From NCBI RefSeq assembly GCF_021869535.1, contig NW_026262593.1, positions 73,846,822-73,910,821 of the forward strand: a stretch of 64,000 bases of DNA, read 5' to 3'. The position numbers and the translations under genes were made by a program. The DNA comes from Mytilus californianus (lineage: Eukaryota > Mollusca > Bivalvia > Mytilida > Mytilidae). The notes beneath the pieces were generated by a model. That model ran no database searches. It was not told the origin of the DNA and saw only the letters and a list, made by a program, of their open reading frames with translations. This document shows, piece by piece, positions 47,761 to 59,724 of this stretch (its first letter is position 1; each line of letters starts with the position of its first letter).

Positions 47761-48088
47761 TGGTACCGTTTAATATTACTGTTTTTTTTTTTAAATCTTG
47801 TTAACCATATGATTCATTGAACAGAGATCTCCACTATTATCTGATTAAAACGATGGAATATCCAGAGCAATGATATGTCTATTGTCCCAATCACCGCACT
47901 TCGATAAAAATTACACAGCCCGAAATATATTTGGAAAATGTTGGGGTTTATTGATAAACAATTTGATACGCTTTTTCTTTGAAGTCTGGCATTACAATTT
48001 TTGCAGTTAACACATTTAATTATTATTTGTTGTAATAATTTTTGCTTCAAACGACAGCTTGTATAAACTAAAAAAAAAATCGCAATGT

Positions 48089-48168
48089 CCTGAAACAAGA
48101 TATACGGAAATTTTTAATACATGTTGATTGAGAACGAAAGGAAATACAAACTTGAGAGTACTTATACT
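48089..48168 (-). other. candidate mini-intron between exon-like blocks (78 nt)
   Basis: On the minus strand, a possible donor caa/GTATAAGT and the acceptor atcttgtttcag enclose 78 bases. The following block reads IAIFFLVYTSCRLKQKLLQ in one frame. Related blocks at 45749, 49268 and 53492 keep the acceptor, but their reading frames are disrupted. Confidence 0.4.
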
Positions 48169-48925
48169 TGTTTTAAAATAGTCTGTGAATCATATAGATT
48201 GTACTCCACAAGGTCGTTCTAAATAGTAGTGAATTATTTTTTAACTCTATAAACATTAGTAATTTCGCTATACTTACAAACAGTTTTTTTAAAGATACCA
48301 TCCTAAATGTAATTACCTCTGAAACATTTAGAACCATTATTTCCCAAAACGTTTTGTGTCTCAAAATGAAGCATACAGCCTAAGTTGTGTTTGTCGAGAA
48401 ATTGTATGCATTGTGTTTAATCTTATGACTAGTTTCAGAAAATGTTTTCATTTTGTATACACGTGACTAACATCATCAAGTTGACTGAGTGCCAATGATA
48501 TTTTAACCTCGGTAACATACTTCAATTAAATTAAAGTATCAATGTACGTTGTATTCCTTCGTGTTCTAATATAAACTACTGACAACTGATAGTTACTATG
48601 ATGTACTAATATTAGACTAAGAAGTAGTCGAAGTGCACATCAGGTAGAATACAATTGGTACAGTTTAATGTGTTTATTTTATTTTTCTGATTTTTTTCTT
48701 CAAATTTTGTTAACCATGTAATTCAATAAACAGAGATCTCCATTATCACTAAATAATGCAATGGAATATCCCAGGCAATGATATGTCTATTGTCCCAACC
48801 ACCACCCTTCGTTTAAAAAAAACTTAAAAATAGTAAATTGTATCCAAAAAATCAGTGTGCAAAATCAAAGAACTTTACTTTTGACATTGGTAAATAAAAT
48901 CAGATACTGATTTGTTCTTTTTTTT

Positions 48926-48942
48926 GGGGGGGGGGGGGGGGC
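48926..48942 (+). repeat. poly-G tract
   Basis: About 17 G in a row after a T-run. Long G homopolymers also occur at about 3331 and 55223. Confidence 0.9.
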
Positions 48943-49267
48943 TGCTCTGTTAACAGTTTGTACATACATGTTTAAATTCTATAATTTTAATTTCCTTAGT
49001 ATATGTTTCTAATGATATATATACAGAGAAAATAAACTCAAGACAGACTTTTCGTCTACTTCTATTTTCAAATACTGATACGTGTCTGAATTCCAATCGA
49101 TTTAATGCCTCCCTTTGGACAATTTTTGGGTTTATTTATGGACAATTTGATGCGTATCTTTGAGGCCTGGCATTAAAATGATCTGCAGTTACCACGTTTA
49201 ATTATAATATGCTGTAATAATCTTTGATTCAAACGGCAGCTTAAATACACTAAAAAAATCGCAATTG

Positions 49268-49345
49268 CCTGAAACAAGATATAGGAAAATTTATAAAGCA
49301 TGTTGACTGAGAACGAAAGGAAATACAAACTTGAGAGTACTTACA
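49268..49345 (-). other. best-preserved mini-intron of the repeated unit (76 nt)
   Basis: Donor AAGT/GTAAGTAC and acceptor atcttgtttcag/G on the minus strand, intron 49269-49344. It is followed by an open block IAIFLVYLSCRLNQRLLQ that ends at a stop after about 32 codons. The function is unknown. Confidence 0.45.
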
Positions 49346-50601
49346 CTTGTTTAAAAATAGTCTGTGAATCATATAGATCGTACTCTACAAGGTTGTTCTA
49401 GATAGTAGTATAATATTTTAACTCCATATGCATTTGCAGTTTCGCACGGACACTCATTTAGTCAGTCATATTTGTTTTTAATATACTATCCTAACTTTTT
49501 TCTACCACTGAAACATTAGATACACTATTTCTGATAGCTGTTTGTTAAACTCTTATATCTTCAAGTCATGCATACCAGATAAGTTGTGTTTTTCGATATA
49601 TGTATGCATTGTGTTTAACCTTATCATGCTTATGAATAGTTTCAGAACATGTTATCATCTAATATACACGTAACTAACATCCTTAAATTTACGAGGATAT
49701 ACATATTTCAACCTTGGTAACATAGTACAATTAAAATCAATTTTGATATTTCAAATAACAATTGGATACGATAATTTCAAAAGCCTCGAGTTACTTGTAG
49801 AATTTGATCAAGGGGGTAGTCAATGTAACAGAATTGGCAAGAAGTTGTTGCCAGTTTATTTTTTAATGATTCTGTTGATATTATTAGCCTGCATGTACGT
49901 TGATTCCATTCATGTTTTAATGTAAAGTACTGACAACTGATCCTTAAGGATTATATACCCTTGTGTTGATTCAATGCTAAACATGGAATTTTATAGAAAA
50001 TCCACAGCCTTTCCCCTTGTACTCTAATATTTGACAATTCGGTGCTTAATAGATAGAGGATTATTACATGCAGTGCTAGCAATGATTTTATAAAAACAAT
50101 TTTTTAAATTAAGTTATTGGTTAAAACAAAAATAAATATGGACCAATTCAAGTACACCTTCTAGGGTGCGCTCGACCTTAATGACTCAACATGAGGTGTT
50201 TTGGAATGTAAAGGTTGTTTAGGACTTTGTGTAAACAATAAACGCTAGCACATCATGGACAAACAAGTGAGTAATCTATGTTTAAAATTTTATAACGAAA
50301 ATCTCTATATTAAAGTGTGTGGATTTTCTACAAAAATCTTAGTTTTATTTGCCACAAAATCCCCATTTTCTATTAAATGTAATGAAACAATAAATAACTA
50401 TGCTTCGCATGAAGTTACCCTTTGGTATATGTACAAAATGACACATCTCTATTATTGATTATCTTTGCTGTTTTGATACTATTGCAGATTGAAAATTTTA
50501 CAAGGAAGTATGTAATTATTAAATGCAAATTACATTATAGCTGTCGACAAAATAAAATAATTTCTGAATATTTACTATCAACTTCTTATTCACTTATAGA
50601 C

Positions 50602-51290
50602 TGATTAATTGTTTGTCGCTTAATGTCCAGTGGCAAAAATTTCATGCATGCTCAGGACGGGAACAAATTAAAAATAAATGCAATAGATAGGTCCTGTAAT
50701 AGAGGCCGTCCGACATGAAGGTCGGAGAAATTTGGAATACTATTTTTGACATTTTTACCTATTACGTCTGTTTGTTTTGTTCACACATCGTTGTCAAATA
50801 TAATGGAATTATTTGCGACTGTCATAAAATGAGAGGTTTAGCTAGCTTTAAAACCAGGTTTAATCCACCATTTTCTGCATAAGAACATGCCTGTACCAAG
50901 TCAGGAATACGACAGTTGTTATCCATTCGTTTGATGTGTTTGAGCTTTTGATTTTGCCATTTGCTTAGGGATTTTCTGTTTAGAATTTTCCTCGGAGTTC
51001 GGTATTTTTGTTATTTTACTTTTTGGATAGGGACAGAAATTGAACCTAGGTACATGCCACCTACGGACCCCTCAAAGAGTTCTTAAAGGGTTCTTAAAGT
51101 GCAAAGAGCATGGCACTCTCTTCACACGACGCATCAGATTTAACTTCCCAATTCTGACCAGACGAGGCTGGAAACTTGTACATTCCGCACAGCCATACGG
51201 ACGCCCGAGTTTGGAGAGGGTTTTACTGCCGGTCGGATGAATACCAATGGTGACCATATATCTATTCCCTAGTCGCCCTTGGGTGGTTTA
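50602..51290 (-). repeat. R1 SINE-like copy split by an R4 insertion
   Basis: The tail half lies at 50602-50745 and the head half at 51020-51290. The R4 element (50741-51024) sits between two TTGGA words, and about 40 bases of R1 that normally separate them are missing. Confidence 0.75.
50741..51024 (+). mobile_element. R4 dispersed repeat, nested
   Basis: Contains caagtcaggaatacgacagt, gagcttttgattttgccatt and gaattttcctcggagttcgg. This is the longest R4 copy in the window. Confidence 0.7.
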
Positions 51291-51465
51291 TTTATACATT
51301 ATTTATAAACAAGTCTTTTGCATCAACACTTCGTCTGCAAAACTCAGGACCTGTTTCATTATTTTATAAATTTGAAGTTACTTACACCGGCCTCTTCCTC
51401 TCTTTTTAATAATATAACCAAACTGTGTGAAATAGACATTTGGTTTATAGCGATGATTTTTACTA

Positions 51466-51810
51466 TAGATATAAGAAGATGTGGTATGAGTGCCAATGAC
51501 ACAACTCTCCATCCAAGTCACAAAGTAAACCATTTAAGGTCAAAGTGCGGCCTTCAACACGGAGCCTTGGCTCACACCGAAGAGCAAGCTATGAAGGTCC
51601 CCCTAAATGACTAGTTGAAAACCATTCTAACAGGAAAACCAACGGTCTAATCTATTTAAAAAAAAAGAAGAGAAACGAGAAACACTTATGAACCACATCA
51701 ACAAACGACTACCACTGAACAACAGGTTCCTGACTTAGGACAAGTGCAAACAAATGCAGCGGGTGTCAACTTTGTAACAGGCGCCAACCTTCACCCTAAC
51801 CTTAATGTTG
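51466..51810 (+). mobile_element. R2 mussel repeat insertion with ACTA target duplication
   Basis: Begins tagatataagaagatgtgg and continues gtatgagtgccaatgacac and ctcctgac-like text (ttcctgacttaggacaag). ACTA flanks it at 51462-51465 and 51811-51814. The paralogue at about 34600-34618 has the uninterrupted site. Confidence 0.8.
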
Positions 51811-53845
51811 ACTAGGCTGTTTTTAATTTCAAAATATTCAATTAGTAGTAATTTACATCTACAATGTATTTCTTATGTTTTCCTTGAAAGAATTAAATGA
51901 GAAATTTATTAACTATATTGAAGAGAAACAATGAGTACTTACTGCCAGCACCTCTGTATATGATGTTTTTATAAACCGAATGAAATGCAAATAACAAACT
52001 GACACATTCACATCATATCTAGTTGATTCGCCGTATAAAATTGTGTAAGGCTAAACAAAAATATTTAATTTGTTTACGTGGTTAACATAAAATTTTGTAA
52101 TGAAAAGACAAAACCTTGACTTTTTTCTACTTTTTTCTAATTGTTTTCGTTGTTACACTGCAACTTCTTTAAAAAGAAAAAACAATCAAACATATTTCAA
52201 ATGTTTTACAGTTACCTAATACTCATCCTATTATCATCATGGAAATAAAAAAAAAAAACACATTATAAATGCGGCGAGTCTGAAGCGCTTCGTAGATATT
52301 CCCTCATCATGAATGTTAAAACCCAAATATTTCAAACCCAAAGATGAAAACATACTTGGATACTTGCCATATATTATTTATATTAATAAAGTGATAAAAT
52401 TACCCACGCAATTATACGTTTATTGTCCCAACCACCATCATTCGATAAAAGATAAACAAAACAACCAAAAATAGTTATTGTATGAGAAATGTTCAGTGTA
52501 TCGAATCATAGAATTTTACTTTTAGAATTTGTAAAAAATAAAAACAAGACTTATAAATTTCATGTGTCCGAAACTCTTATCTGGGTCAGAAACGCTCAAT
52601 GCCGAATATTTGAAAGCTAAGTATGTAATTTTGAGATATACACTGCCTTGTCCGTTTTTTGTGGCTGCTCTGTTAAAGTTTTCTTCATACATGTACATTG
52701 TGTATTCATACTAAAATTTGTAATTCCTTAATATATTTTCACAATGGAGTATATACAACGAAGATTTACCAAGACAGACTCTTCTTTTACTTATATTTTC
52801 ATTTCCTCACAAGTATCTGTATTCCAATCGATTTAATTCATCCATTTGGACAGAGTTGGGGTTTGTTAATAAACAATATAATGCGCTTTCTTTGAGTCTA
52901 GCATTGAAATGGTCTTCTGTCAACAGATTGTAATTATTTTTGCTTAAAACAACAACTTAAATAAACTACCATGGCCTGAAACAATATGTACGGAATTTAT
53001 TGAAAAAAATGTGATTGAGGACGAAAGGAAATACAAACTTGAGATTCCTTTTTTCATATTGTTCAATGAGTAGTAATTTTCATCTATTTCTCACGTTGTT
53101 TTGAGAACATTTGAAAGCTAAGAATGTAATTTTGAGTTTGATACTGCCGTCTCCTAATTTTTTGCGGCGGCTCTGTTAAGGTTTTTTCATACATGTATAA
53201 ATTCTAAAATTTGTAATTCCTTAATTTATTTTCACAATGGAGTTTATACAACGAAGATTAACCATGATAGACATGATAGACTATTTATTTACTTTTTTTT
53301 CATTTAATCACAAGTATGTGTTTACCAATCGATTTAATTCATGCCTTTGGACAATGTTGGGTTTTATTAATAAATAATTTAATACGCTTTATTTGAAGTC
53401 TTGCATTGACACGGTCTGCAGTCAACAGATTTAATTATAATATATTGTAATTATTTTTGCTTAAAACGACAACTTAAATAAACTAACATTGCCTGAAACA
53501 AGATGTACGGAAATTATTAAAACATGTTGATTGAGGACGAAAGTAAATACAAATTGGAGAGTACCAATACTTATTTAAAAATAGTCTCTGAATCATATAG
53601 ATCATACTTCGTTCTAAATAGTATTAAAATACTTGGTACTAGTATACATGTTGTTGAGGTAATAGAATTGTTCATAACTCCGAAATCTTCTTCTTATATT
53701 TTATGTGTATGAAATAAAAAACAATTATGGCATAAGTTTGATTCCAATCCATATATTATATTGTATAATGGAGTCAATTTAGTTGAAAAATTTGAAAGTA
53801 CCAATGAGATGTTCAAACTCATAACTACTAGAAGGCGATATATTT

Positions 53846-53905
53846 GATTGATTGTTGGTTGTATAACGTCTAGTGGCAATAATTTCATGCAAGTTCAGGT
53901 GGAGA
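53846..53905 (-). repeat. R1 SINE-like 3'-end fragment
   Basis: Paralogue of the fragment at 36088-36146. Confidence 0.75.
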
Positions 53906-54311
53906 ATTGTCTCATTGGCAATCATACCATATCTTATTTTTAGATTAAGCAATATATATTTTATCTTATGTTACCTCCTATATATTTCTAGGAATACGAT
54001 TGATTAAACGCAATCGGGTTAAGACCATGTTTATTTCATATGTGGTTATTTCAATTCACGGTTAGTAGTTTATTAAAAAACACGGTATTGATGAACAATC
54101 TTAAATGTTTTAAATGACGTAGAAATTGATGATTAACGATTGAAAAAGAAATCATAAAACATATTTAAAGTAACAAGTTGTTATTGTTGGCATTTGTTTT
54201 TGTACAGACCAATTGAAGAAAGTTCTTAATACTAAGTATTGAAGACTTGATCACTTTGATAGGCAACTAGTTTAAATACCACATGTTTAGATAGTCGGTA
54301 AGATAAATTCG

Positions 54312-54416
54312 TTACACAGTGTGCTACTGACCTAATACGGTACATATTGGGTCTCACCCAATATGGAATTTACTGACCCCATACATATCGTAATACGTCA
54401 CTAGCACACTATGTAA
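54312..54416. mobile_element. 105-bp hairpin element, copy 2
   Basis: Paralogue of 36568-36672 with the same ends and only a few substitutions. Confidence 0.65.
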
Positions 54417-54999
54417 CTTATAATATGCGCATCTTCTTATTTTTAGATTGAGCATTATATATCAAATGTACACATATTCTTATTTTTAAATACATAAAAT
54501 GTATTTGTAATTGGCGATGAAACATAGTTTACATTTGATTTTTTTAGTTGACCTTGTTTTCTGATATTCGGGAGAAAACCCAATTTGAACCATGACATTA
54601 CTTATGCAATTTAAATCCAATATTTCTGTATAAGTCATGTCGCTACTCCGGACGTCTGTAGTTGGAGACGTCAGGACTTTGACATTAATATACATTCATT
54701 ACGTATCTAATAAACTTAAAGTCCATTTGTAAAGAACGATGTAACATTTCAGTCATTTTTAAAGATATAAAACGTACAAGTATGAAACTAATGTCAAATG
54801 TCTGGACGTTTGTATTAAGACGCTTCTGTTCTTCAAATGTCTGTACTGACGTTGTTCAAAATAACCCGAGTCTAAATTGATATATCAATTGAACATACTT
54901 AAGAAATGTGCAATGATCAAGAAACTCTGACACGGAAGCTATCAAACCAATAGTTCCAAGTGGTGAAGTTGAAATCATCTCTTCGTAAATTTTTTCGGA

Positions 55000-55400
55000 C
55001 GCCATCACGAGTTGGTTGACCGTTATGGAACATCTGTTGACAACGTATATGTTCCAATTGTCGTAACTACAATACCAGCCCCTTTCCCCGAATATGACCT
55101 TCTGAATTAAACTTATTACCGGGTTTGTACTAACATGAGCAACACGACGGGTGCCACATGTAGAGCAGGATCTGCTTACCCTACCGGAGCACTTGAGTTC
55201 ATCCCAAGTGTTTTTTTTTTTGCGGGGGGGGGAGGGTTTGTGTTGGTCAGACTTAGTTTTCTATGTTGTGTTTTGTGTACTATTGTTTGTCTGTTGGTCT
55301 TTTTTCTTTTTTTCAGCCATGGTGTTGTCACCCTATTTTCAACTTATGAGTTTGAATGTCACTTTGGTATCTTTTGCCTGTCTCCACATGACAAAAAACA
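55000..55400 (+). repeat. R3 retroelement 3'-end fragment, copy 2
   Basis: Paralogue of 37250-37660, with a G-run at about 55223-55231 that the other copy lacks. Confidence 0.75.
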
Positions 55401-55894
55401 AAATAATACAGTTCAGTTTACAATTGAAGAATCATGTCTGGTAATTATTGAACTGCATATAAATCAAAATAAAGAAAAAAACAAACAAACAAAGTAAGAA
55501 ATTTTATTGAGAAACAAACAGAAATATGTGTCGTTAGGACACCACACCAGGGAACATATGTACTAAGTTTAAAGTTGATGTGACCATGAACAACCTTTAA
55601 CCAAAATTGTATATACAGTTAACCTACTGTAAACAAACTTTAACATATGACATTTCCGTGTTCTGTAACAACTGGGTCAAACCTTAATTTTGCATATATA
55701 TTTAAAGTTAACATTTATAACGAAAATGTGTAGTTTCAAGATATTGAGACAACCACATTATACAAAAACTGTTTCTTACCTTAAAATCAAAACTTCAACC
55801 TGTTACGGGACGAGAGGACTGACCGACGAATGGCCTCGGCCTTAAAGACCGGTAAAAATATTGCTCCTCTGATTGATTGAAATTGAAGGTAAAT

Positions 55895-56125
55895 TCGATT
55901 GCAACAGGCCACCTACGGACCCCTCAAGGGGTTGTTGCAATGGTGTTTAACGTACAGAGAACGTGGCTTCGGATTTATCGTCCTCATTCTGACCGGACGT
56001 GGCAGCGATCTTATACATTCTGCATAGTCAATCGGACGCCCCACTAAGCCAAGGGTTTTACTTGCGGTCGGAAGAAGACCTGTTATGACCATAGTTCTAC
56101 CACCCAGTCCCACTTTGGGGTTTGT
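55895..56125 (-). repeat. R1 SINE-like copy
   Basis: Paralogue of 38135-38330 but retaining more sequence at its 3' side (gcaacaggccacctacggac). Confidence 0.8.
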
Positions 56126-56307
56126 ACGTCTGAAGTCGTCCAACTTGAAGTTTCTCTCGTTCTTTAGGAATTCCAACCTAGACGTGTTCATAGAAAGGCG
56201 CGCTACAAATCAGGTTTGATTAATTGTTATTTGTTCCAGTTGTTGCCACCGTATCGACGAGAAGAAATTATTCACCATAAGCTATCAAAACTACAATATC
56301 GCTTTAA

Positions 56308-56920
56308 GGTAGATGGGGTGTCTAAATTATAATCCATAGATTTTTTTAATAATTTGCCATAATGTAGTTTATATCATGCTTTTTTGGAAAAAATAATAAA
56401 AAGAATGGGTCACGGGGCTTATTTTCACGCTACAGGTTGTGCAAAATTGACAGATTTTGTATAGATTATGCATGGAAAACTCAATTTTCTGCCATAAAAC
56501 GAAAACTGCACCATAGAATTTTGAGATAAAATATGAGAAGATAGCTCTAATATTATACTTTCAGAAAAGAAAAAGAAAAAAATGGGGTCACCGGGCCCGT
56601 TTTCATGCTACATAATAAAATAGATAAATTCCTAACACATTCTATTGTAAAAGTAACTTTATTTGAATTATCTGCCCTTACATTTGAGTTGCCTCCCCTT
56701 ATGTGGCAAAGTTGGAAAAAATTGAATCAAACAAAAGTATTCTGTTTTTTGTAAAATACAACCATAAATATAATAAAACATGTCATTTTCTATATTAAAA
56801 TGTAAATTCTTACACATGAATTACCCACTACTCTCAAAATTTGCACATTTTATTAAAGGTCTAGACCGATTATTTTCTGGTATTTCAAAATCCAAGATGG
56901 AGGAAGACACCCTATCTACC
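56308..56920. mobile_element. 613-bp TTAA-flanked DNA element (piggyBac/Kolobok-like MITE)
   Basis: Left end GGTAGATGGGGTGTC. The right end, reverse-complemented, is GGTAGATAGGGTGTC. TTAA is present at 56304-56307 and 56921-56924. The paralogous position has one uninterrupted TTAA at 38386-38389 within tatcgctttaaaaccaat, so this is a verified empty-site pair. The interior repeats tggggtcac, ggg and ttttcatgctaca-like text near 56405 and 56583 and codes for nothing. Ends starting GG with TTAA fit Kolobok better than piggyBac. Confidence 0.85.
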
Positions 56921-57215
56921 TTAAAACCAATGAATATTATGGCATATGGAGTAATGCAGACCTAAATTGGCAACCGTATTGACCATTATGCAATATGCAG
57001 AAGTAACAAGATTACGGGTGATATTATGAGGAAAACTTCAAACAGGAGCATCTTTCGTCGTATTCACGCCAAACTTGCAAGGCAAACTTATAACTGTAAT
57101 GAAGATTACATATTTCAATGCAGAGAAGCGCTGTTTGGTAATATTGAGACATTACACTTTTTGTGTGCAAACGTAAACTAGTCTGGGAAGTTTTTCTGTC
57201 AAGATATAGACCTAC

Positions 57216-57300
57216 CTTTCTGTCTTTTGGATTCTGCATAAACGTTCGTTACTTAATACATAACTACAAATTTATTTGTAGAAAGCAGTCGACGAGGAAG
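57216..57300 (-). other. 85-nt exon-like unit d
   Basis: Paralogue of unit a, with acceptor ctgtttcag and donor AAAG/GTAGGT kept. Confidence 0.6.
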
Positions 57301-57951
57301 CTGAAACAGAAAAAAAACTTGTCCAGATCATATCTCATATTGATCGTTTTTAACCAAGAGAACGAAAACAATTTATCGAAAGTGTAAATCACTTGTATAA
57401 ATTCATTTTAAGGAAATTGAAACTCAACTTTACTGAATCATCATTCGAAACCTAACGCCATTGTTTTATACAATATTTTCCTGGAAATCAAATGTTACAG
57501 TCCAAAGGTTTTTTTTTCTTTTGGAACCTGAAAAAGTTATTTGCACATATCAACGTTTTACTTTGAAAACGTATCGTAGTAGTTCTTTTTGCCCCATTGA
57601 AACTCAATCCAATTACAATAAGCTACGGTACGAAAAAATTTGAAACAATTCACAACAGGAATTCTACGCGTGACTTATTCTGCAACAAAGATATATACAA
57701 TAGGTTACAAACGTCTCTCTGGCAGTCTGGCCTGTCAGTGTGTACTTAAAGTTAAAGATGTGAATTTGAGAGATCAAATTAAAATGGATGTTGAATCAGA
57801 CTGTGGAATTGATAGACAAACTTCCAATGGAATTACGACTACACACTTTAATGTAGAGAAGCCTTGTTTTATAATATTGACAAATTGACATTAGTTTATG
57901 TGCAAACTTAAACTAGTCTGGGAAGTTTTTCTGCAAAGATAAAGACCTTAC

Positions 57952-58036
57952 CTTTCTGCCATTGGGATTCTGGATACAGAAATGTTGCTTAATACCTCAC
58001 TACAACCTGAATTGTAGAAAGCAGTCGACAAGGAAC
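57952..58036 (-). other. 85-nt exon-like unit e
   Basis: Paralogue of unit b, differing by about one base. Acceptor, donor and the single open frame are all kept. Confidence 0.6.
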
Positions 58037-58682
58037 CTGAAACAGAAAAAAAAACTTCTTGGTAAATAATTTATAAATCTAAAGTGTAAAACACTTGTAT
58101 ATATACACCCTAAAGGAAACTGAAACAAAACTGTATTGAATCATCATTCGAAACCTCACTCCATTCTATTTTTAAACATACATTTCCTAGAGGTCAGATG
58201 AATTTGTTTTTGCGTTAAGTACCTGATTGCCGATCCTACTATCCATACAGCTAAGAGCAAACATTTGAGCGCTTAAAGATCACTATAATAGGTCACCGTA
58301 CAGTCTTTAGAAATAAGCAAAACCTATATCGAATAGAAAAAAGCTAAAAGGAACTCCGATATGTCAAAATATAAAACAAATTCAAAGTGGAAGTTCGAAT
58401 GCGTTATTTATACTACAACAACTAAGGAAATTACAAATATCTTCCCAATATTTTGACATGGCCAGTTGTACTTAACCTTTCTAGTAAAGGAAGTGAATTT
58501 AATAGATGAAATTCAGACAGATGTTTAATCAGACTTTAGAATTAAAAGCCATACTCATTAATGGAATGATGACTACAAACTGTAATGTAGAGAAGCGCTG
58601 TTTGATAATAATGCCAATTTAAACCCTGTATGTGCAAACTTAAACTAGTCTAAAAAGTTGTTCCGTAAAGAAATAACCTTAC

Positions 58683-58768
58683 CTATCTATAACTTTGGTC
58701 CTAGATACACAATCGTTGCTTAAAATCTCATTATCACTTGCATTCTATAAAACAATCGATTAAGGAAG
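58683..58768 (-). other. 86-nt exon-like unit f
   Basis: Paralogue of unit c. Acceptor atgtttcag, donor ATAG/GTAAGG. Confidence 0.55.
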
Positions 58769-59099
58769 CTGAAACATAGAGAGACTCAAACACAAAAATA
58801 AAAGTTTCTTGGTAAACGAATAGCGAAGTACTAGTCAAGATCAAAACAAAGATAGAAAGATCTACTTATGAAAAGTGTGAACCACTTATTCATTTAGAGC
58901 ACTGTCAAGGAAATAGTTTTACATATAATTTCCCAGTAGTCAACTGTAGGTCCAATGATTCTTTTAATGTTTTTCCACTTTTCATGAAAAGACCTTTTGA
59001 TTTATTCTGATCATATATTTTTTATTTCGCAACTTTTATTTCTAACGAGAAGATTTTGTATCGCAAGATGTCGCTTAAATATTTGATTTATGATATGGA

Positions 59100-59570
59100 A
59101 CATATTATACACTTTTGAAACTGACACATTTTAACCAAAGAGTTTTCCTTGTTTTCCTTGTAAGAGTTATATTTCCAATTGGCGACAACTTTACTTGGTC
59201 TAATTCTTCGTTTCATCCTCAGGATATCAAAACTTATTTTGACCGAAGCGGTTCAGACACTTCATATGAGTTTAATTCGCCCTCATGTATTAAATATAAG
59301 TGATATGCATTTATAAGTGGTAATACCATAACGAATAGAGACTTAGGGTCTTTTGATTTGAGGTACTTGGTTCACCAAAAAGGCCAAGGTCATGCTTAAC
59401 TTTTGAGATATTATTATCGGTTCACTCCAGATACCGTATAAGATATCAACAAAATATATTTACCTACCTGTTAGTTGCGGCAAATCGTAACATCTATATT
59501 TTTGCATTGATATTCTAATGAGACTTTTCTCTCCTCTTGTGTTTTTAATATGATCTTTGTAAAGAAGCGC
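59100..59570 (-). repeat. R6 repeat, reverse copy
   Basis: Reverse relative of the 17.2-19.45 kb units, with cttagggtcttttgatttga and aaggccaaggtcatgct. It lies between the third and fourth 700-bp units. Confidence 0.55.
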
Positions 59571-59638
59571 TGATTTGAACTCTTTATCTTCAGACTTAAA
59601 CCAGTCTGAGAAGAAGTTCTGAAAAGATATAACCTTAC

Positions 59639-59724
59639 CTTTTTATAATTTTGGTCCTAGATACACTATCGTTCCTCAATGCATCACCATCTCTTGCATT
59701 GTATAAAACAGTAGATTGAGGATA
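59639..59724 (-). other. 86-nt exon-like unit g
   Basis: Extra tandem copy with no partner in copy 1. Acceptor tttttctcag, donor AAAG/GTAAGG. Confidence 0.55.

Larger units (their letters stand above)
33090..53800 (-). repeat. array of about five diverged 2-4 kb units
   Basis: Each unit carries, in plus-strand order: a gaaacatttagatacattat-type word (33207, 45925, 48320, 49515), gctgtcgacaaat-type word (34457, 41226, 46433, 50530), a gcgatgattt word (34598, 41628, 51449), a conserved donor on the minus strand (gtacttac, 34720, 43735, 51938) and a block with acttgagagtacttatact (35800, 45820, 48160, 49340, 53560). Units differ by transposon insertions and deletions. No protein family is recognised. 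Exon-like borders on the minus strand suggest multiplied non-coding or UTR exons. Confidence 0.6.
49500..59000. repeat. large segmental duplication, copy 2
   Basis: Direct-orientation partner of 33100-40700, about 16-18 kb downstream. It is longer because of insertions at 51466-51810 and 56308-56920, the fuller R1 at 50602-51290 and an internal tandem duplication at about 52700-53540. Confidence 0.85.

Noticed and set aside
55135..55497. Plus-strand open frames with hydrophobic stretches, also at 37492-37775
   Set aside because: They lie in the 3' flank of the R3 retroelement. The hydrophobicity comes from T-rich sequence.
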